Of a DNA stretch of 64,000 nucleotides, positions 58,078 to 64,000 are shown piece after piece. The stretch comes from an uncultured Lachnospiraceae bacterium (GTDB lineage Bacteria > Bacillota > Clostridia > Lachnospirales > Lachnospiraceae), in contig CAJUSK010000032.1 in the NCBI GenBank assembly GCA_910589075.1, positions 27,299 to 91,298 of the forward strand, in the 5' to 3' direction. The notes under the pieces were generated by a model. It searched no databases. It was given only the letters and a program-made list of their open reading frames with translations, and was not told the DNA's origin. How positions within the stretch are numbered: position 1 is the stretch's first letter; each line of letters begins with the position of its first letter. The position numbers and the translations under genes were made by a program.

Positions 58078-61000
58078 AAATCCCAATGTGAAAAAGGTAC
58101 TGGTAATCGGGTCAGGTCCCATTGTGATCGGACAGGCCGCGGAATTTGACTATGCGGGGACACAGGCCTGCCGCTCCCTGAAAGAAGAAGGCGTGGAAGT
58201 GGTGCTGGTGAATTCCAACCCCGCCACGATTATGACAGATAAGGATATTGCCGACAGTGTATATATCGAACCTCTGACGGTCAAAGTGTTGCAGCAGTTG
58301 ATTGAGAAAGAGAAGCCGGACAGTATCTTGCCCACACTGGGCGGACAGGCCGGGCTGAATCTGGGGATGGAGCTGGAGGAATCGGGATTTCTTGCGGCGC
58401 ACCATGTAACCCTGCTGGGCACTACGGCAGCCACCATTAAGAAGGCGGAAGACCGGCAGGAGTTTAAAGACACCATGGAAAAAATCGGCGAACCCTGTGC
58501 GGCTTCCAAAGTGGTGGAATCGGTGGAGGACGGCGTTGCGTTTGCTGGCCGTATCGGCTATCCGGTGGTATTGCGCCCGGCTTATACGCTGGGAGGCAGC
58601 GGCGGCGGTATCGCGCACAACCAGATAGAACTGGAGGAAATTCTGGCAAACGGGCTGCGTCTGTCCAGAGTGGGCCAGGTACTGGTGGAGCGGTGTATTG
58701 CCGGCTGGAAAGAAATTGAATATGAGGTAATGCGGGATGGTGCAGGCAACTGTATCACAGTCTGCAATATGGAGAATATTGACCCGGTGGGTGTACATAC
58801 CGGAGACAGTATTGTAGTGGCGCCTTCCCAGACACTGGGGGATAAGGAGTACCAGATGCTGCGCAGTTCTGCCCTGAATATTATCAGCGAACTGCAGATT
58901 ACCGGCGGATGTAATGTACAGTTTGCACTCCATCCCACCAGCTTCGAATACTGCGTAATCGAAGTCAATCCCCGTGTCAGCCGTTCTTCCGCACTGGCCA
59001 GCAAGGCCACAGGGTATCCCATTGCCAGGGTGGCGGCGAAGATTGCCCTGGGCTATACGCTGGACGAGATTCAAAATGCCATTACCGGCAAAACCTGTGC
59101 CTGCTTTGAGCCCACACTGGATTATTGTGTGGTGAAGCTGCCCAGGCTGCCTTTTGACAAATTTATTACGGCAAAGCGGACGCTGACCACACAGATGAAG
59201 GCTACCGGTGAAGTAATGAGTATCTGCCCGAATTTTGAGGGGGCTCTGATGAAGGCCATCCGTTCTCTGGAACAGCATGTGGACTGTCTGCGCAGTTATG
59301 ATTTCAGTGCTCTGTCACTGGAAGAATTAAAAGAACGGCTGAAAATTGTGGATGATCAGCGTATCTATGTGATTGCGGAAGCGCTGCGCAAGGGCATGGA
59401 CTATGAAACCATTCATGAGATTACCATGATTGACGCCTGGTTTATAGACAAGCTGGCGATTCTGACAGAGATGGAACAGGCGCTGGAGGAGGGGCCGCTG
59501 ACACCTGAGCTGTTAAAAGAAGCCAAACGGATGGAATTTCCGGACAATGTGATTTCCAGACTGACAGGTGTGTCAGAATCTGACGTCAGACGGATGCGTC
59601 TGGACAATGGCATTACGGCGGCCTTTAAAATGGTGGACACCTGTGCAGGTGAGTTTGCAGCCAGCACACCCTATTACTATTCCTGTTTTGGCAGTGAGAA
59701 CGAGGCGGTAAAGACAACCGGTAAAAAGAAAGTGCTTGTGCTGGGGTCCGGTCCTATCCGGATCGGCCAGGGAATTGAGTTTGATTATTGTTCTGTCCAT
59801 GCCACCTGGGCGTTTGCCAGGGCAGGCTATGAGACGATTATTGTCAATAACAATCCGGAAACGGTCAGCACGGATTTTGATATAGCGGATAAGCTGTATT
59901 TTGAACCGCTGACTCCGGAGGATGTGGAAAACATTGTCCGGCTGGAAGAACCGGACGGCGCCATTGTACAGTTTGGCGGCCAGACAGCTATCAAACTGAC
60001 AGAGAGCCTGATGAAGATGGGGGTGCCTATTTTCGGAACAAAGGCAGAGGATGTGGACGCGGCGGAAGATCGGGAACTGTTTGACAGGATACTGGAACAG
60101 ACAGGGATACCGCGTGCGGCAGGCGGAACCGTATATACGGCGGAGGAAGCCAAAGAAGTGGCAAACCGCCTGGGTTATCCGGTGTTGGTGCGCCCTTCCT
60201 ATGTGCTGGGCGGCCAGGGGATGCAGATTGCCATCAATGATCAGGAAATAGAAGAGTTTATGGAGATTATCAACCGGATTGCGCAGGATCATCCTATTCT
60301 GGTGGATAAATATCTGCAGGGGAAGGAAATCGAAGTGGACGCGGTATGCGACGGGAAGGATATACTGATTCCGGGTATTATGGAACATATCGAACGCACC
60401 GGCGTCCATTCGGGAGACAGTATTTCCGTTTATCCGGCCCACACCATTGATGAGACGGTGAAGGAAAAAATCGCGGAATATACAAAGCGTCTGGCCAGGG
60501 CATTGCATGTAAAGGGGCTGATTAATATTCAGTTTATCGCCATCGGTGAAGAAGTGTATGTCATTGAGGTCAATCCCCGTTCTTCCAGGACCGTACCGTA
60601 TATCAGCAAAGTGACCGGTATTCCCATTGTGGACCTGGCGGTGGAGGTAATCATCGGCAAGACCATCCGGGAACTGGGCTATGAGCCGGGGCTTCAAAAA
60701 GAAGCGGATTATGTGGCAATCAAGATGCCGGTATTTTCCTTTGAAAAAATCCGGGGAGCGGAAATCAGTCTGGGGCCGGAGATGAAATCCACCGGCGAAT
60801 GCCTGGGGATTGCAGGGACATTCCAGGAAGCGCTGTACAAAGCATTCCTGGGTTCCGGTGTGGATTTACCGAAATTCCGTCAGATGATTCTTACGGTGAA
60901 AGATGCGGATAAGGGAGAAGCCATTGAAATCGGGCGCCGTTTTGAAAAGCTGGGTTACACGGTTTATGCCACCCGCAGCACGGCGGCAGCTCTGCGGGAA

Positions 61001-61270
61001 GCCGGCGTAAAAGCACGGAAGGTGAACAAGATTCAGCAGGAATCTCCCACAGTTATGGATTTGATACTGGGACATAAGATTGATCTGGTAATTGATACAC
61101 CCACCCAGGGCCGGGATAAGTCCAGAGACGGATTCCTGATCCGGCGTACAGCCATTGAAACCGGCGTTAACTGCCTGACCAGTCTGGATACGGCCAGGGC
61201 GCTGGTGACCAGTCTGGAAAATGCCCGGACCGGGGAATTGACGCTGATTGATGTGGCATCTTTGAGCTGA
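58070..61270 (+). CDS. carB: Carbamoyl-phosphate synthase large subunit
   Basis: CarB joins bicarbonate, ammonia and two ATP to make carbamoyl phosphate. The 1066-residue protein has the two homologous ATP-grasp halves, marked by VLVIGSGPIVIGQAAEFDYAG near the start and VLVLGSGPIRIGQGIEFDYC in the middle. Repeated glycine loops (RPAYTLGGSGGGIA and RPSYVLGGQGMQIA) also appear. The C-terminal MGS-like regulatory domain follows. It starts inside the last codons of carA (8-base overlap). Length and motif order are standard. Confidence 0.97.
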   Translation: MPKNPNVKKVLVIGSGPIVIGQAAEFDYAGTQACRSLKEEGVEVVLVNSNPATIMTDKDIADSVYIEPLTVKVLQQLIEKEKPDSILPTLGGQAGLNLGMELEESGFLAAHHVTLLGTTAATIKKAEDRQEFKDTMEKIGEPCAASKVVESVEDGVAFAGRIGYPVVLRPAYTLGGSGGGIAHNQIELEEILANGLRLSRVGQVLVERCIAGWKEIEYEVMRDGAGNCITVCNMENIDPVGVHTGDSIVVAPSQTLGDKEYQMLRSSALNIISELQITGGCNVQFALHPTSFEYCVIEVNPRVSRSSALASKATGYPIARVAAKIALGYTLDEIQNAITGKTCACFEPTLDYCVVKLPRLPFDKFITAKRTLTTQMKATGEVMSICPNFEGALMKAIRSLEQHVDCLRSYDFSALSLEELKERLKIVDDQRIYVIAEALRKGMDYETIHEITMIDAWFIDKLAILTEMEQALEEGPLTPELLKEAKRMEFPDNVISRLTGVSESDVRRMRLDNGITAAFKMVDTCAGEFAASTPYYYSCFGSENEAVKTTGKKKVLVLGSGPIRIGQGIEFDYCSVHATWAFARAGYETIIVNNNPETVSTDFDIADKLYFEPLTPEDVENIVRLEEPDGAIVQFGGQTAIKLTESLMKMGVPIFGTKAEDVDAAEDRELFDRILEQTGIPRAAGGTVYTAEEAKEVANRLGYPVLVRPSYVLGGQGMQIAINDQEIEEFMEIINRIAQDHPILVDKYLQGKEIEVDAVCDGKDILIPGIMEHIERTGVHSGDSISVYPAHTIDETVKEKIAEYTKRLARALHVKGLINIQFIAIGEEVYVIEVNPRSSRTVPYISKVTGIPIVDLAVEVIIGKTIRELGYEPGLQKEADYVAIKMPVFSFEKIRGAEISLGPEMKSTGECLGIAGTFQEALYKAFLGSGVDLPKFRQMILTVKDADKGEAIEIGRRFEKLGYTVYATRSTAAALREAGVKARKVNKIQQESPTVMDLILGHKIDLVIDTPTQGRDKSRDGFLIRRTAIETGVNCLTSLDTARALVTSLENARTGELTLIDVASLS

Positions 61271-61293
61271 GGGGTGGAGGCGTTTGATCTCTT

Positions 61294-61959
61294 ATGAAGC
61301 AGAATTATCAGAAAGAACTGGAAAAGATACTGGCGCAGGAAGCAGAGCGCGGGAAAAGTCTCTTTCTTCACAGTTGCTGTGCGCCCTGCAGCAGTTATGT
61401 GCTTTTGTATCTGCGCACCTTTTTCAGGATCACTGTTTTTTACTATAATCCCAATATTACGCAGCAGGAAGAGTATGAAAAACGGGTAGCGGAGCAGAAG
61501 CGGCTGATCGCTGCTCTGAACCGGGATCTGGAACAGCCGGGGGCGGAGGGATTTCCCATTGCAATGCAGGAGGGGCCTTATGTGCCGGAACTGTTTTTCC
61601 GGGCTGTCAGGGGGCTGGAGACGTGCCCGGAAGGCGGCCGGCGGTGCCGGCTTTGTTTTGCCATGCGTCTGGAAGAGACGGCCAGGCAGGCAAAGGCGGG
61701 GGATTTTGCGTATTTTACTACGACTTTGACGATCAGTCCGCTGAAAGATGCAGAGGTATTGAACCGGATCGGACAGGAAATGGCCCGGCGGTATGGTATT
61801 TGCTTTCTGCCTTCCGACTTTAAGAAACGGGGCGGTTATCAGACGTCTGTTTTGCTGTCCCGGACTTATGATTTATATCGCCAGGATTATTGCGGCTGTA
61901 TATTTTCCAGAGAGCAACGGGAGAAGGACAGGGAGAAGCGTCTGCAGGCGGAAGACTGA
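61294..61959 (+). CDS. queH: Epoxyqueuosine reductase QueH
   Basis: QueH (DUF208) carries out the final step of queuosine synthesis, reducing epoxyqueuosine in tRNA; it is the alternative to QueG. The 221-residue protein has LHSCCAPCSSYVL with the cysteine pair at 28-29 and Cys32, then YNPNI, and RCRLCFAMRLEETA with Cys118 and Cys121, matching the Fe-S and metal ligands expected for the family. It starts 23 bases after carB. The rest of the queuosine pathway is not in the window. Confidence 0.93.
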   Translation: MKQNYQKELEKILAQEAERGKSLFLHSCCAPCSSYVLLYLRTFFRITVFYYNPNITQQEEYEKRVAEQKRLIAALNRDLEQPGAEGFPIAMQEGPYVPELFFRAVRGLETCPEGGRRCRLCFAMRLEETARQAKAGDFAYFTTTLTISPLKDAEVLNRIGQEMARRYGICFLPSDFKKRGGYQTSVLLSRTYDLYRQDYCGCIFSREQREKDREKRLQAED

Positions 61960-62080
61960 AACGGAAAAGAAGAAAAGCAGGCAGTTGGGGAACATCGGAA
62001 GAAGACACCGGTTTTTGGTTACGAAAAATTGGTGCTGCAAATGCCTGAAGACGGAAAATGGCTGAAAGGAATAAGCATAA

Positions 62081-63853
62081 ATGAAAAAGATTCTGGATTT
62101 GATTTCAAAGGAAGTGCAGGCAGCCTTTGCGGCTGCCGGGTATGATGCGCAGTTGGGCCGTGTCACTGTCTCCAACCGGCCGGATTTGTGCGAATACCAG
62201 TGTAATGGCGCTATGGCCGGGGCAAAAAAGTATAAAAAAGCGCCTCTGATCATTGCCGGCGAAGTGGCGGAACAACTGAGGGGCAATGAGATGTTTTCAC
62301 AGGCGGAGGCGGTGGCGCCCGGGTTTCTGAATCTGAAACTGACAGATGCCTTTCTCAGAGATTATCTGCGGGAAATGCGAAGCGCCGAAAAATTCGGTGT
62401 GGAAATGCCGGCGCATAAAGAAACCATTGTCATTGATTATGGCGGGCCCAATGTGGCAAAACCTCTGCATGTAGGACATCTGCGTTCTGCCATCATCGGT
62501 GAAAGCGTGAAGCGGATTCTCAGATACATGGGCCACCATGTCATCGGTGACATTCATCTGGGGGACTGGGGGCTGCAGATGGGCCTGATCATTACGGAAC
62601 TGAGAGAGCGTCAGCCGGATCTGATCTATTTTGATGAAGCCTATACGGGAGAATATCCAAAGGATGCGCCCTTTACCATCTCCGAGCTGGAGGAAATATA
62701 TCCCACGGCCAGTGGCAAGTCCAAAGAGGATCCGGATTATAAGGGCAGGGCAATGGAGGCCACCTTTAAGCTGCAAAGCGGTGTGCGTGGATATCGGGCG
62801 TTATGGAATCATATTATTGCCGTATCCGTGGCGGATTTAAAGAAAAATTACGAAAAACTCCATGTGGAATTTGACTTGTGGAAAGGGGAATCCGATGTAC
62901 ACGACCGGATTCCCGGCATGGTTGCTTATATGAAAGATCAGGGCTATGCCCACGAGAGTGAGGGAGCGCTGGTGGTAGACGTGAAGGAGGAGAGTGATAC
63001 AAAGGAAATCCCTCCCTGTATGATCTTAAAATCCGATGGCGCTTCTCTGTACAATACAACGGATCTGGCGACCATTATGGAACGAATGGAACAGATTCAT
63101 CCGGATGCAATGATTTATGTGGTGGATAAACGACAGGAACTGTATTTTGAACAGGTGTTCCGGTGTGCCCGGAAAACAAAGCTGGTGCGTCCGGAGACGA
63201 AGCTGAAATTTCTTGGCTTTGGCACCATGAACGGTGAGGACGGCACTCCCTTTAAGACCCGTGAGGGAGGTGTGATGCGCCTGGAGACACTGATCGGGGA
63301 TATCAACCGTGTGATGTATGAGCGAACCGGCACCGGGGACGGAACGGAAATGACGCCGGAAGAAACCCGCAGTATTGCAGAGCAGGTGGCGCTGGCGGCT
63401 GTGAAATACGGGGATCTTTCCAATCAGGCTTCCAAAGACTATATCTTTGATGTGGAAAAATTCAGTTCTTCGGAAGGGGATACAGGCCCATATATCCTGT
63501 ATACCATCGCCCGGATTAAATCTATCCTGAGAAAATATGAGGAACAGGGCGGCAGCCGGGATAAGACAATGCTCAGGGAGGCATGCAGCGGCGGAGAGAA
63601 GGAACTGATGCTGGAACTGGCAGGCTTTCAGGCCATGATTACAGCCGCCTGTGAAGAAACGGCGCCGCACAAAATCTGTGCTTATATGTACAATCTGGCC
63701 AATGCGCTGAATCGTTTTTACCATGAAACAAAGATTCTGACTGAAGAAGATGAGAAAAAGAAAGCCGGGTGGATCGGTCTCCTGGCACTGACTGCGGATG
63801 TGCTGGAAACATGCATTGATCTGCTTGGATTTTCCGCACCGGAACGGATGTGA
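62081..63853 (+). CDS. argS: Arginine--tRNA ligase
   Basis: ArgS charges tRNA(Arg). The 590-residue class I synthetase has the N-terminal additional domain, the GPNVAKPLHVGHLRSAIIG motif with HVGH, the HLGDWGLQMGLI segment, and the C-terminal anticodon-binding domain (ANALNRFYHETKILTE, DVLETCIDLLGFSAPERM). A KMSKS-like site is absent, as is usual for bacterial ArgRS. AAAGGA lies upstream of the ATG. The 121-bp gap after queH contains no T-box or other recognised leader. Confidence 0.95.
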   Translation: MKKILDLISKEVQAAFAAAGYDAQLGRVTVSNRPDLCEYQCNGAMAGAKKYKKAPLIIAGEVAEQLRGNEMFSQAEAVAPGFLNLKLTDAFLRDYLREMRSAEKFGVEMPAHKETIVIDYGGPNVAKPLHVGHLRSAIIGESVKRILRYMGHHVIGDIHLGDWGLQMGLIITELRERQPDLIYFDEAYTGEYPKDAPFTISELEEIYPTASGKSKEDPDYKGRAMEATFKLQSGVRGYRALWNHIIAVSVADLKKNYEKLHVEFDLWKGESDVHDRIPGMVAYMKDQGYAHESEGALVVDVKEESDTKEIPPCMILKSDGASLYNTTDLATIMERMEQIHPDAMIYVVDKRQELYFEQVFRCARKTKLVRPETKLKFLGFGTMNGEDGTPFKTREGGVMRLETLIGDINRVMYERTGTGDGTEMTPEETRSIAEQVALAAVKYGDLSNQASKDYIFDVEKFSSSEGDTGPYILYTIARIKSILRKYEEQGGSRDKTMLREACSGGEKELMLELAGFQAMITAACEETAPHKICAYMYNLANALNRFYHETKILTEEDEKKKAGWIGLLALTADVLETCIDLLGFSAPERM

Positions 63854-63867
63854 TTTGCAGAAATCAT

Positions 63868-63890
63868 AACCACCCGTCAAACGGGTGGTT
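63868..63890 (+). terminator. Terminator-like hairpin after argS
   Basis: AACCACCCGT (63868-63877) pairs perfectly with ACGGGTGGTT (63881-63890) around a CAA loop. A weak T stretch follows. Confidence 0.75.
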
Positions 63891-63896
63891 TGCTCT

Positions 63897-63996
63897 GCGG
63901 CTATAAGCCGCTGTTACCGGCCAGCGCCTAAAGACGCTGGCTTTCACTTTGTTCAAGCCACTACGCCCTTGACTCATCGCCGCCCTTCAAAGGGCG
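63897..63996. repeat. Run of hairpins at the window end, possible edge of a mobile element
   Basis: GCGGCT/AGCCGC (63897-63911), GCCAGCG/CGCTGGC (63920-63941) and CGCCCT/AGGGCG (63981-63996) follow one another closely. Serial short hairpins like this occur at the ends of IS200/IS605-type elements and in repeat-associated RNAs. The element is cut off, so this is only a suggestion. Confidence 0.4.
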
Positions 63997-64000
63997 TTCG

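Noticed and set aside
61793..62065. A 90-codon gene spanning the queH 3' end
   Set aside because: It overlaps queH in another frame, lacks a ribosome-binding site and encodes no recognisable protein.
61960..62080. A T-box leader for argS
   Set aside because: No T-box sequence, specifier loop or terminator/antiterminator pair was found in the 121 bases.

Overview
The window looks like chromosomal DNA of a spore-forming, anaerobic gut-type Firmicute, most likely a Lachnospiraceae (Clostridia) relative. The reasons are spoIVA with a sigma-E-like promoter, the clostridial SCIFF ranthipeptide pair, acetate fermentation by Pta-AckA, strong AGGAGG ribosome-binding sites, TTG/GTG starts, and the general gene mix. 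GC content is moderate. I saw no tRNA, rRNA, CRISPR array or complete insertion sequence.

Layout. 0-5 kb holds the end of der, then plsY and gpsA (phospholipid precursors) and a MoxR ATPase/VWA pair. 4.8-6.6 kb holds a tandem palindromic repeat array abutting spoIVA. 6.6-10.6 kb holds tmcAL (minus strand), a 177-bp inverted-repeat element, and pta-ackA. 10.7-16.6 kb is a branched-chain amino-acid ABC importer (livJ, livH, livM, livG, livF) interrupted by a small secreted protein with a duplicated Cys motif. It is followed by a cytidylate-kinase-like protein and a sugar-acid module (FadR-type regulator, GntP permease, IlvD/Edd dehydratase; to 21.5 kb). 21.5-23.9 kb holds a minus-strand CNNM/CorC-type protein fused to a YbaK/ProX-like deacylase domain, and a small membrane protein. 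24-28 kb holds scfA-scfB-secDF. 28-31.5 kb holds recJ, an acyltransferase and a YdcZ-like protein. 31.7-38.9 kb holds comEA, a two-component system, a GerMN lipoprotein, comEC and holA. 39-44.7 kb holds a tandem repeat, a minus-strand lipoprotein, and a three-gene MacB-like ABC system. 44.8-46.1 kb is an OFA-family MFS transporter. 46.2-49 kb is a divergent pair (cNMP-domain protein and a hypothetical). 49.1-53.6 kb holds a TetR regulator and purL. 53.8-56.5 kb is an AT-richer three-gene cassette (nitrilase-like protein, winged-helix protein, helical protein) followed by structured intergenic DNA. 56.9-63.9 kb holds carA-carB, queH and argS, and the window ends in a run of hairpins.

Best candidates for undescribed biology: (1) the nitrilase-like/wHTH/helical cassette with the structured RNA-like segment behind it; (2) the CNNM-CBS-CorC protein fused to an aminoacyl-tRNA deacylase-like domain; (3) the secreted tandem Cys-repeat protein inside the liv locus; (4) the dispersed and tandem palindromic elements, including the array at the spoIVA promoter. 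holA also appears to be expressed from a leaderless transcript. All function calls rest on reading motifs by eye; no database search was run.
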